A model generated the notes under the pieces. It had not been told where the DNA came from, did not search any database, and saw only the letters and a program-made list of their open reading frames with translations. DNA of 64,000 nucleotides. It comes from Helicocarpus griseus UAMH5409. Taxonomy: Eukaryota; Ascomycota; Eurotiomycetes; Onygenales; Ajellomycetaceae. The stretch spans positions 1 to 64,000 of the forward strand of contig PDNB01000139.1 of the NCBI GenBank assembly GCA_002573585.1, written 5' to 3'. The position numbers and the translations under genes are program-made. Shown piece after piece: positions 26,551 through 38,282 of the stretch. Position 1 is the first letter of the stretch; every line of letters begins with the position of its first letter.

Positions 26551-27710
26551 CTATGCTAACTTGAACTGCCGGTAGAATTCTAGAAACCTTTTGATAGAGC
26601 ACTGATACTTAGTTCCGCCGATTGAAGCCCGACCACGCTCAGCTCCTGAGTTCATTGCCTTTTTTCGCAAGTCGCGGTCACCGTCTAGCCAGCATGTCAA
26701 TAATAAATCTGACACGATTTTTCGCTGCCCACTATCTGGCCTCAATATCCGCGCCGTTCTCAATCAGGACCTGAACCACCTCGCATCGGATCGTGCCTTT
26801 CTCGTACCTATTAACACGAGAATGGAGAGCAACATGGAGTGGTGGTTTGCCATAGTTATTCTTTGCTTCCATTTCTGCACCGCGCTGTATCAATTCCTTC
26901 GTGTTTTCCGCGCTGTGTTTGGCAGCTATGTGCAGCGGAGTCCTTCCAAGAGCAGTCTTGGCTTCGATATCTGCCCCATACTGTAGCAAGAGCCGGATAA
27001 CCTCAGGCTTTCCCCTCGCTGCATAATGCAATGGGGTACATTGCGTGATATTTCTGGAGTGAACGCTGGCGCCTTTTTCAAGAAGAAGCTGGATAATGAT
27101 TTTTATCACAGGTTTCTGACACCTGATACAAGACTGTCACAGAGATGCCGTCAACAAAATTTATGTTGGCCCCATTTTCGATCAAGAGTCTAGTTAGAAA
27201 TTGATCCGGAAATCCTAGTACCGCTTCGTACAAAGAATTTGCCTCCCAGAGAGTCCTAAATAATGGGTGCCGACCCTTCTCTTCGATGTCAGCGCCTCTC
27301 CCGAGCAAAAGTTTGATCATTGAATCATTCTCCTCGCAGGGCATACTCCGGACCCGCCGGTAAAACGCATATTCAGATTCTCCAGGCTGGCGTGGTGTGC
27401 TTGACCGTATCTTTGTTTTAAATCTAGCATCTAAGACTTCTTTAAATGGGCTTAGAAAACATTGTTCCCTTTTTTGACCGTTGATGCTAGCGCCTGCGTC
27501 CAACGACTTTCTTGCAACTTCAATATTCGAGCGACATATTGCCCATCACAATGCTGATGCGCTGTATTTTTGGACATTGAATCGGTAGAGATGGGGATTG
27601 AATGAGTTATGGAAAAAAAGATCTGTACGACAAAAACAGCTGATGTCTCTCTCCGGACCTAAGTGATCGATTATTAAGAGGATAACCTCAGTTGGCAGCT
27701 CCCGTAACAT
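26551..27710 (-). pseudogene. F-box / ankyrin-repeat gene, broken
   Basis: Read leftward from an ATG at 27710, the first 54 codons give a good F-box (MLRELPTEVILLIIDHL, then DISCFCRTDLFFHNSFN and HLYRFN). A TGA at 27548-27546 interrupts it. The same frame continues directly as ankyrin-type protein (WAICRSNIEVARKSLDAG, then further repeats to about 27110). There the frame shifts by one base, and three more clear repeats follow (for example CTPLHYAARGKPEVIRLLL and GRTPLHIAAKHSAE), ending in a TAG near 26733; a third frame may continue to 26551. F-box/ankyrin proteins form large, variable fungal families that can target proteins for ubiquitination. A stop plus at least one frameshift argue for a dead copy. 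An intron at 27110 is unlikely because no donor/acceptor pair of sensible length fits. Confidence 0.75.
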
Positions 27711-30700
27711 CAGCTTGCTGGCACGAACAAAAAGCTCTTGTGGATGCGTTTCGTTTTTCGTGAGAGCCAGAGCTAGAGGTAGGGTAGCTGCGTGCGTTTT
27801 GTTCTCAGCTTTTGTGCTATAGGAGTGTTCGACACTTTATATCGAGTCTGGCCTACTAGTATAACTGGCCCATTATTTATCGGCATGTCCAAACCTTACA
27901 CAAGGTCTGAGAAAGTGTTCCGATGTTGGTGCCTGATACCATAGAAATACACTCTATGCTATAACCCGGAGCCTTTCCTGTGGTCCTTGTGTTGTCCCCG
28001 AAGATCCGGAAGTTATCATGAGACTGACTTCGAGGCTGCGAGTGTATTTACAATCCAGTTTTTCGATAACTATATACCAAGCAGGTTTACAAAGTCTCTC
28101 ATGCCTACTAGGCATGTCTGCCTTCTGTTACTGTCTGTGAGATGTACATGTACAGCGCTTCTGGGTAAGGCACTCTGTCAGGAGTAATATGTCGGAGGAC
28201 ATGGCGAGCCATCCAGTTAAAAGGCGGAGACTGGGAGATAGATGGTATCGTACAGAATCTGTTTAGAGAAGACTGGGCCAATTTCGATTTGTCATAATAA
28301 CCCATCATAGATCCCTCATAGAATGCTACTTGCTTCTACACTTGGTTTCTCTGAATAATGATACAAGGGTTCCAACGGCTGTTGAGGATCATAATGCCAG
28401 CAGAAAGGGTCCTGGTTTTCAAGAAAGGCAAGAAGTGCAGATGAGAAATGACTTTCTATGAACTAGGATTAGTTCGCTTGTGGCTCTCAATAGTTTGTCC
28501 ATCTTATAGATGCCCTTGTCCACAATCCAGCTAGGCATTTCGCGGCTGTGAGGTGACGAGAATGGATGAAGCACGAACTCAAGCCTTTTTGTCTGTCGCA
28601 ACCTGCCTGGGATTCCAAAGGCAATTTCAGAAGGCCTATGGCTTTACCAAGTCATGCTCATGCTGTGAATGTTTGGTAGGGCCGGAAACGAGTCCTGCTG
28701 GGAGTTTGTAACTGCTATTCAAGCGGCATTGTCATTCTTTTGCGTTTCTTTCTGGTTGAAACTTTATTTCAGTTTCATGACCTTGTCAATAAAAATCATC
28801 TTGCGTTCTTGGAGTGATGGAGGTTAAGACGACCATGAATAAGATTAACCAAAGGGGTCATCATTTCAACATCCTCATTACGTATATCAAAATAAAATGG
28901 ATCTCGACGCCGCCAGAATAACGACAAGTTGTCGACAACCCCACCCCCCGCCCAAAAAAAAAAAATAAAAATAAAAAATTGCAAAGTAGCTTCGCTTGAA
29001 TGCTCAGTCATCGCTTGGATTTTTCGCCTCTACTCCGTACATGTGCATGAATTAGCGTTCCATGAAACTATCGTCGACTTGACAAGACGAACTGAGCGTT
29101 AGCAAACCAGCCTTGAATAGGAATATTATAACGAGTGACCTCTAGTCACAAATTCTGCAGACGTCATGAGCGGAGAGCTACTTCGATATTCTATGATAGG
29201 TAGCGTTGTATCGTTCGCAGAACCCAGCCAAGGATTTCTGAGCAATCCCTTGTCTCGGAGAGAAAACATTAAAAACTCAACAAAAGATATCAGGCATATT
29301 TTACCCTGAAAACACGGCACAATCCCAGTAACAAGGAAGTATTGGCTGGAAACGACTATCGATCAAGGCATAATCTGTTTGCAAAGCCTTGTTTAATTGA
29401 AGAAATATTCTGGCCAATGGCGACCAACTGAGCCTAATCCTGAATATGCGGAAAATATCCATGTCCATGCCATGAGGGGAGTGCAGTATCTTGGCCCTGG
29501 CGTATGCACTCCGTACTCCGTGCGGGCAGGGGTAGGTACGATAGTCAAAAGACAGTATTTCGAAAGACTGACCACAAACATCCTACTTTCCCAGTCGTGA
29601 ACGAGGAGTTTGCGACCCCAATGCCCTCTCCTAGGTATCGGGTATTCGGCTTTACTTTCTCTTCCGAGGGGTTAGTCACGAAAATCACTACCATTCTTTG
29701 GTTTTTGAATCATGTTTGTGACACCAGCGCAGCACATGAAGACCCTTCAGCCAGGGGTACAGTAGGCGGTAATGATGGAGCTCGGGGTCGACGGGAAGTG
29801 GCGCAAAATGTTCATTGTCCATATCACAGAGGGTCGCTTGTTTTCCTTCCTGGGCCTCAATCATCACTTCAGGAAATTTCCAGCTGGAGATTACAATATC
29901 GTCCCCTGCCAGGGGATTGAAGATCCTTGTCTTGGGTTTTTTTGGACAATGGATAGTGCTGTTAGCCCAGGCGCTAAACGTGGTTAAAAACGCCTGCTCC
30001 GCCAGTCATGCAGACTGTGATAGTCAATTTAGCGTGTCCTGTCGTGATTTTTTCTTTTCTTTTTCCTGCGGAACGATGGAAGATTTCACCTAGAAGCATT
30101 CTAAGTCCATAGCGCGCCGCACCATCTCCATACTAGCGAACCACTTTAGCTGCAAATCTACAGTGATCAGCCCCTTCTAAAGTTCTACGACTTTTCGACT
30201 AACCTGCAGCCCCTCGTCCAACACCATCAGCAGTACGTAGTATACGGTTCGAATATGCATCAATATATGAGCAAACCCCTTTGTTCTCTAACAGATAAGT
30301 GCCTTCTGTTGTTAGTTTCCATAATGTCGAGCTCAACCTAAAGTAAGCGCCATAACGGGGTTTACTAGCTCTGGTAGGACCGAGAGGAGTAAGCCATCGA
30401 TGGGCTGACCGCCGCTCAACGGAGTACGATCACTTTGAGATCGGCCCTTAGAGCCTAGAGGTCATGGCCGACTGGGTATTTGCCAGATTACTTGCTGTTG
30501 AGGGTTTACTCCACTATGGCTGATTTGAAATCCAGTATGGAGTACAGGCGCCGGGTGAGGCTCTAAAATGTGCTCCGCAAAGTTCTGGCGCGATAGTGAA
30601 CCTGATATGACGAATAGCAGCACGATTGGCTAAATCACGGGTAAATAGCTGTTGTTCGCTTCTCCTGTCTAATTTGTTAGAAATTTCACCAAGGAAGAAT

Positions 30701-32525
30701 CTCACCTTACTGCAAAGGAGTTTCCCTCGAGAAACAAAAGAAAGAGTTGGTTCTTGTTCACGACCTCTCCCTGTGGTGTATATGGCAGGAAGCGAATATT
30801 TCTCACAAGGACTTGAAGTACCTATTCAAGCTAGACGACTGCTGAGTAGTTTCGGTACTTCAGCCGATCAATTTCAAGGAGTCTCAGCTTCCTCGTCCTT
30901 CTAAGTTCTGCGCTTGTCTGATTCCAAAGTGGAAACCACTATATTGCTCCTACACACGCCAGCTAATGTGGTGCACGCTTCTCAAACGCAGATTGGGTCA
31001 CAATCACATCATGACCCGACCAATCATGGGCACGGGAACAGGGCGAATTAATTTAATTCACCGACACCGCTTTTTCCTCCTTCCTGGTTTGACATGCAAC
31101 CAATGTCTTTTTCTTCAGAAGCGAAACGCGCAGGTAAAAGTCATCCCCGCACAATCGATTTGCCAGTCGCAACACGGACGCCAACATAGACTGATCCTGT
31201 CCGGTCAGGTGTATGCTGTGCGCTGGCGGCGGGTTTCCCGCCGTTCTTCAGCTCAACCGTGCTAGCAAAGTTACATGCTCTGCGAATCCAAAAACCTTTA
31301 TGCCATGGTGATAATTTTAGACCGACATTGCATTCTGCAAAAAAGAAGAGATGCCAAAGGTCCGTGTCCGTACGCATAAGCTAGAGGGTTGTTTTGTCCG
31401 TGTGCAGATATAGCCACCTGGTATCGTTCGTAGATACGCTTAAGGTAGTCAAAGGTGGTATGCATTGATGCACTTTTCTGGATGAGCGCCTTGGAAGGCG
31501 GATAAACGCCACGATCAGGTTTCCGTTGATCAATTTCAATATTTTTACCACGTCAAGCCGGGCATGAGCCATAGTATGCACGAAGAAATGATTGACGAGG
31601 GAAAGAGGAGCGCATGGGAGATGGCATCTTCGCGGCCTTGAGCTTCCATCTCTCCGACAGCAGAACCCCTCCCATGCAAGAAATCCATGCAGCGAAACTG
31701 TTTTGAAAGATCTGCAGCCACAACCCCTTTATGCAGGAGCCCTTCAGGGAGAGCCCACTTAAGGTTTTGGCTGTCAGATATGAAATAGCAATAATAATAC
31801 TCCATAATGAGGCGAGAGTCACAACCAAAGATCTAGCAAGTGTTTCGTAAACCATTTCAACCTCCCTGTAAGGGATTCTAAATCTCTAATCTTCGGTGGT
31901 CTCACCTACCCCTGAAATCAAATAGTTAGATAAGAAACTGCGGCACATAACGCATACATACTCATCATCACGACAGAACTTCCGTGCCACCAATTACTGC
32001 CTTATCTTTCTGCGTTTTTCTCCTTCTTTTCTTCCAGGCCATTCGGTGGCGCTGAGAGGTAGATCCTGGATCCTAGATCGCCCGGACTGAGACGTCTCTC
32101 TTGAACCTTGCTTTCCCCACAAAGTTGCAACGGCTCACTCCGGGCTTGGCCCCGGTAGCGAAGTCTGGAATCTCGACTCAAAGGTATACCGGCGCATCAG
32201 CCTAGAAAGGATGACAGTGCCCACATCCCAGGCCGGCCTAGTGGTGTCCCCAACAGGGTTTCCATGTACCCGCGGCCCCTCGAGTGAGGCGATAAAACGT
32301 CGCGGTTGTGGTTGTTTTCTCGACGACGTTCAACTTTTCAAGGGGGGCTGAAGCCACCCTTGGACCACGTGCTTTATCCGAATACGAGCTAGTATTTCCT
32401 AATTCTGCTTTGAGCCCTAACTCATCTCTCTTCTTTAATACTACATCATTGTATATATGTGCTTTTGTCGGGATTGAGTACCTATGCCTCGCTGAATCTC
32501 GCGTTGATTGTCCGTCAAGAGAGCC
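27711..32525. other. Gene-free region upstream of zinc-cluster regulator
   Basis: About 4.8 kb with only short unconvincing frames. It holds an A-rich stretch at about 28951-28980 beside a C-rich run, and two ACTCCGTA copies (29032 and 29508). The right edge should contain the promoter of the regulator at 32526. Confidence 0.45.
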
Positions 32526-35041
32526 ATGAAGCAGGCCTCTGAGAAACAGTTCAAATGCACCGTCTGTGACCGCTGGTTTACTCGAATTGATCATCTCAAA
32601 CGCCATCAGCTACGCCGTACGTGCTACACTTCCCCTCCAGCGCGACAATTATATTGTGATTTTGGAGTTGCTTATATGATGAATGGGGATATAGATTCTG
32701 GAATCAGACCGTACTCCTGTATATTCTGCGGCACCGCCTTCGCGCGCTGGTAAGTTCCCCCCACCTACATAGTATTATCAGTCGTGTTGCCTGTACGTTG
32801 TCTCTGATTCCTTTTCCAAAGCGATAACCTCCGCGACCATTATCAAGATTGCCCCCAGCGAGGGAACCGACTTATACCGGAAACTAGCCAAAGAGGCAGA
32901 AGGCGTCATGCTTGCGAATCAGAAAGTTTCCCTCTTCTCCTTTTTGACATGGCCAAGTTTAGTAATGGATTTCGAGCAGTGCACTTCCATGAAATTACGT
33001 TGCGATGGGGGAAACCCTTGCGGTGCATGTATGAAGAGAAACCTTGCATGTACGCGACAAAGTTCCAAGCCAGGCGACGATATTGAGACCCGCACAGGTA
33101 CATTCCTGGTCTTGCTGTTTTGTAATCCAATGCTGTTATTTTTGTGCGCGCTAATCATTTGCGTTATATCATTATACGTTCAACTGACAGATTCGACAAA
33201 ATCTGATGACTTTGATCAGACTTACGAGCGAGGTTCGGTCAAGTTCTTGCTCAATGGAGGCACAGATAGCTTTACGAGGGATTTTCACCTTCCCTCGCGC
33301 CATGACAGACCTTCAGTTCTCCCCTGGTCTGATCATAATCACAATCAAAGTGTCGACCATATTAATGCGGCCATGAGCATGCCAACGCCTTTAAGCATAC
33401 CCAGCAGCGCACATGCTCATAATTTATCGCCAATCGAAAGCCAGCCTGTTGACGTGGCATTTTACAATGACAACTTTGTTCAATTTTTCAACGGTGGATA
33501 CAACAGCGGTCCTCGACTGCAGCCAGATACAACGACAACGGTATTTGCCAACACACCGAGCACCTCTATTCAGGGGCTGACTCTGGCTCCGCCAGCAGAT
33601 CAGCAATACTTCGAACCCGAAAGCCCCTATTCAATGGCATTGATACAGTCGATCTTGTCAAAATCCTGGAGTTTAGGAATCGACGAGCTTACCTCAATGG
33701 AAATCTCGCAAGAACTGCGATTCCTCTTGACAAACCAGAGAATTCAAAAATTTATCTCCCTGTACTTTCAAAATTGGCAAAGCAACTGTCCAATGATACA
33801 TCAGCCAACGTTTAGTCCGGAAACAGCAACCCCCTCACTGCTTGCAGCCGTCGTGTTTATGGGGGCTATGTATTCGGATATTGCGAGTGAGAGGCTTACG
33901 GGGAAAAAGATGCTTGATCTAGTTGAGACCTTCATATTCTCTACCGACGTGTACTCCCATGACTTTGAAATTGCCCAATCATACAAGGCTTCTCATGCTC
34001 AAACCGATATTAAGACAGACTGGGGTAGCTTCCAAAATCTGCAAGCGGGGTACTTGCTGTTTTTAATCCAATACTGGGGAGGGACTCGAGCTGCGAGGAG
34101 TCGCATGGTGGAGATTCGTTTGGGAGAGATACTCAAGGTTGGTTTAGCTGGAAAGAATTTCTCTTTTGGATTGTGTGACAGACGCGAAGAGACAATAGCT
34201 GACTTGCCGCAAGGTTGCACGCCGAATGCAATTAACAAAATGTCGACATGATATGGAAGATCAAATGGACGAATACCTTTGGCTTCAAAAAGAATGTCGG
34301 ATAAGGTCAGTTGTGCGATCTTCATTTGATTACTGCTATTGGAAATGCTTTCAACTGACATTCCTTTTAGGACTATGGTGCTCATATCAATGATAGACTC
34401 GGCGATGTCGTTTTACCAAAACTATCCTCCCCGTATGACGAACATCGAGCTTCAATGCGACTTGCCGTGCCAAGAGTCACATTTTGCTGCCAGGCACCCC
34501 TTTCTGGAGCTTGATTTTCGACCTAGTCGCGAAATGACCGTGTATAAAGCCTTCCATAGCCTCTTCATTGAGCAAGGGCCTATTCGTCCATTGTTTGTCC
34601 ATCCCGGTACCAATAAATTGCATTTGGGAATAATGGATATGTTTCTTCTCATCCATCGTAAGTGGGCCGTTCCCTCATAAGTCAGAAAAGGGAGAGGAAT
34701 AACACACGCTCTTAGAAATATACTCTTATATCCATATGCACATGAACCTCTCCATGCCACTGTTAGGAAAACGGAACACAACGGAACCAGAAAGCACAAC
34801 CGTCACACGCATCAAGATTGCCCTTGAGCACTGGCGGTCACTATGGATTTCCCTCCGCACCGAGATCCCCCAGTACGAGTGGGAGAAAGTTGGGTTCTTC
34901 AAAGGGGCCTACAATTTCTGGCTCGTATCGCAGTTGCTTATTAGCAAAAATGCTGGCGTGGATATTCTAATGAGAATGGAGGTGAACTGCGATGACAAAT
35001 TGAGTCAACTTAAGGTCCTTCTACCGGATGACAATGATTAA
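32526..35041 (+). pseudogene. Fungal transcription factor with C2H2 fingers plus Zn2Cys6 cluster, apparently disabled
   Basis: Exons 32526-32616, 32695-32749 and from 32822 encode two C2H2 fingers (CTVCDRWFTRIDHLKRHQLRH; CIFCGTAFARCDNLRDHY). A Zn2Cys6 cluster follows, of which CTSMKLRCDGG and CGACMKRNLAC are plain. After the intron 33098-33190 a fungal-specific regulatory domain extends to 35041, with introns 34306-34370 and 34658-34715. Two lesions are visible. The sequence after HACES at 32922 reads GAAAGTTTCC where a GTAAGT donor would give a canonical cluster with acceptor CAG at 32979. At 34237-34240 a run of four A shifts the frame to a TGA at 34249, while the +1 frame continues as CRHDMEDQMDEYLWLQKEC. 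Otherwise it is a nuclear DNA-binding regulator of unknown targets. Sequence error remains possible. Confidence 0.65.
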
Positions 35042-37998
35042 TCTTCATCTAATATTCTCTCTTATCGGTTACAAGGCGTTTTCTAGAATTACTTCGGGAG
35101 CTAGGCGGAGGCCGAAGTCTCTTGTGTCAGGGGAGTTACTTGACGCTACACGAGTCAATTATTGAGGGAGAAAGTCTGACGGGTAAGCTTGAATGAGCAC
35201 TGGGCAGGCTTTACTTGTTCATAGATTGCACTGTCTTTTTTCTTTCGTTTCCTTCTTTTCTTTCACGTTTTGAACTCTCTTGATACCCCAAATTTGTCCT
35301 TCTTTATCTTTTCCCCCATTTATTTTTCTGTCCTAGAGCGACTTCAACACTCGACGTTTCCCGCGGTTACATTTTCCCTTCTACATTTCGTACATTCTAT
35401 AGCCCAAATTACGTCCTCATTAGTTTCTTTATTAGTTGCTTCATCTATCTACTACCTTTTTTTTAATGTGTATGTTTTGCCTCGATACCCAGATGATACA
35501 TTCGCGTTGTTATTTCTCTTTCCGACCCTTTTTTATACAACACATCTGTCCATTTTCCGTTTGGCGAGGTTGTTTCACATAACTGCTAATCAACGTCTCT
35601 TTGCATTAATACTTTATTCCATCAGGTATATGGAGTGTATCATTCCGGATCCCCTCTCTGTCCATTCACTCCTGTTTTCTTGTCCCTCACATAAGCCTGC
35701 CCTGGAAATGTACTAAGGTTCAACCTAAACTGAGGTATGTACATGCACCAACCCAACCGGTTGTGGCCGCATAGGTACCCAGGTAACTTTCCATTCTTCA
35801 AGTTACCCACATCCTATCCGCTCTACTTTGTAAACACAAACGGGCCCAGCGGGAAGAATGCTTAATATGGTCAACTGGTACTGTCTAGGAATTCTCCTGT
35901 GATGCGAGTGGCTAACTGAGAGAGCATCTTACGCAGCGCCTCGGATTTACAACTGACACCAAGGAAACTACTAGTACTACCAGTAGTAAACCAAGCTTCA
36001 TTCATGTCTTCTTAGGGGCTCAGGCCTTTTTTTACTGCTAGCTATCCATTGTCATAAGTGCACCTGCCTTTTCTATACGCGCAACTGCTTGATTTAGCAA
36101 CATTCAACTGTTTTTTCCACGTAATCGTTTCTGCTTTTATTCCTATCTTTTCTCCCCCTGAACGCTTTTAGCCAAATGTATGTACATACATACATGAAAC
36201 TGTTCTTATCAGCGCTTCGCTTGTACATACTTTTATTTTTTATTCAGTTCACACTGATACTTCTTTTCTTCTTTTCTTCTTTTGATCTTTTGATCTTTTG
36301 TTGGGTGGCGCTACCACCGTCGTGTCCGTCTCCGTTTGCTATATTGCGAGGCTACGGTTCACGACAGAGTAAGTAATCTAGCTTGAAATTTGCTGGTTGG
36401 TTTGTGCACTACTAACAATGTGGCCGGAATAAAAAATACGCGACTTTTGAATTCCCGTTACGTGAACCGTGGATTGGAAGTGGAAAGGGTACGGGACGAC
36501 GTCGAGAAAAGGGGGAAGCGTGAGAGGGCTTAAAGGCGCTGTTCGACGGGGGTAAAAGATTTAAGTACTAGAAGAAGGAATAGAATGTGAAGAAATGTGG
36601 GATATTACTTTTCTGTTTAATTGAGGTAGCTGGGCGGGAGTAACCAGTAATGTGTATTGAAATAAGATATGAGATAAGGTGCAGAAAATATATATAAAGC
36701 CAGTTGCTAATATTAAGAAAATCATTGCTTCAGAAGATATTGTTTTGAGAACGGAATAGTGAATCAAAACAGAGCTCCGGGCTGAACGAATCTTCTATCC
36801 GGGAACGTTATCACAAGGCACTACTGTAACATTCAATCAGCAACTGTTATATGACTTCTGCCTTTTGCAATAGTTGCAGGTCGCCTCCTTCCATGACCAC
36901 CAAAAAGAAAAACAACAGAGAAAACCATACCTGAGCTTTCCTTCGAGAAACATCAAAACATTTCTAACTACACCTGGGAGGAGTAAGATCCAAGTATTCG
37001 GCCGACGCCTCAATTTACCGACGAAGCAAAGATGGAGAGAAGCGCAAGGCTCGAGAATACGCTGGCGCTGAATTTGTGGCTTACCGGCGTGATCCTTACC
37101 GTACTATTAACACAAAGGATAGAAAGTGAGTAGGTTTCCCTGATGTACGTAAGAAAAGCGATTCCCGAGATGGGTGGCTTTGTGCAATCTTGTCGACGTT
37201 GCTAATGCACCTTATGGGCAAAAATACCCCAGATGGCGCCCAAGGTGGAGGAAGGCGAAAAGACCGCGACGTCCTTCCAATGCGATCCAACTGTCGTCGC
37301 CTGTCTTGAATACTTGCAATATCTCCGGCTCAACCATTCAAGTTTCCCTCAGATTCAAAGACGATGATCTCAACGACTATACATGTAACTACCCCTTTGG
37401 GGATGAAAGTTGATCAACAGGACATGTACATGCACAGCACATAGTGTAAGAAGGGCGAAAGGATATGCTGGGATAAGCGTGGATGGATGCGGCGGAGCGC
37501 AGAGATCTGAAAGAGAAGAAGAATAGAAGACGGGGGAAGATGAGGTGAACGGAATTGCGCAACAACTTGTTGAAGGTCGATTCATCTGAACTGAGGTACT
37601 AGTACGATAGCACCTATTAGAATGGCGCAGACATCTTATTGTAGACACATGTTATTCTTTTATGATATTGATCGTAGAATTAAGACCGTTAACCATGCCC
37701 AACTTGTGGACAATATCAAATCGATAAGGTATATGTATACAAGAAAAGAGCGATGTGAGGTCAGAATAAGCTCTAGCACTGTCGGCGGAATATTTATCCG
37801 TCAGCAAGTTCCAGTCTAACCGCATCCGACTAGCTCGGCCTGACACCCGGATAATCCTATGTCCGACCGCCCCGCTGACTAATATCACGAGCAACGCAGA
37901 CGAGACAACGACAAGCAAAAAACCCTCGACGGCACGATTCGACCAGCAGCCTTTCAGCTATACATCTCGATTTCATCTGCTCAACGCTATCTATTCCG
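35042..37998. other. Intergenic region with pyrimidine-rich tracts
   Basis: About 3 kb between the zinc-cluster gene and EGD1. The plus strand is strongly C/T-rich at 35220-35720 and 36040-36310, which produces a hydrophobic 148-codon frame (35270-35716) that I do not accept as a gene. A 16-bp perfect palindrome made of ATGTATGT and its complement lies at 36176-36191. The right end must contain the EGD1 promoter. No supported gene. Confidence 0.45.
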
Positions 37999-38217
37999 GT
38001 ACGTGCTCCTCCAGTCCTGCCAGCTCATCGACAACGCGACCCTCGTTGTGACCCGGTGTGGCGGCCTTTTGCTCTTCCCCACAAATCGCTCTCCGTTCGG
38101 TCGGTTGCACTTTGTGCCAATTGTTGTGCGGAGGGCTTTGCAATCTAATTTCGCCGAACTTTTCTTTGCGCTTTGCTTTCAATTCATTTCTAACATTTGA
38201 TCGACGAGATTGAACAG
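37999..38217 (+). other. Probable 5' UTR intron of EGD1
   Basis: A GTACGT donor at 37999, a CTAAC branch point at 38190-38194 and a CAG acceptor ending at 38217 define a 219-nt intron ending 65 nt before the EGD1 start codon. Long leader introns are frequent in highly expressed fungal translation-related genes. This is inferred from splice signals only. Confidence 0.5.
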
Positions 38218-38282
38218 ATTTCAACGCTTCTTGCCCGACTCCTTTTCGTGCTGGTCTGTTTATTTTAAATCAATTGCCCATC

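Noticed and set aside
32926..32962. 37-nt intron in the zinc-cluster gene keeping frame
   Set aside because: Too short for fungal splicing and it would ruin the Cys1-Cys2 spacing; a damaged GT donor at 32922 explains the region better.
33098..33190. Apparent membrane helix in the zinc-cluster regulator (VLLFCNPMLLFLCALIICV)
   Set aside because: It is an intron whose length is a multiple of three, with GTACAT donor and GACAG acceptor; removal gives normal regulator sequence.
35270..35716. 148-codon hydrophobic frame
   Set aside because: The hydrophobicity comes from a T/C-rich strand; there is no recognisable fold and codon use is unlike the true genes.
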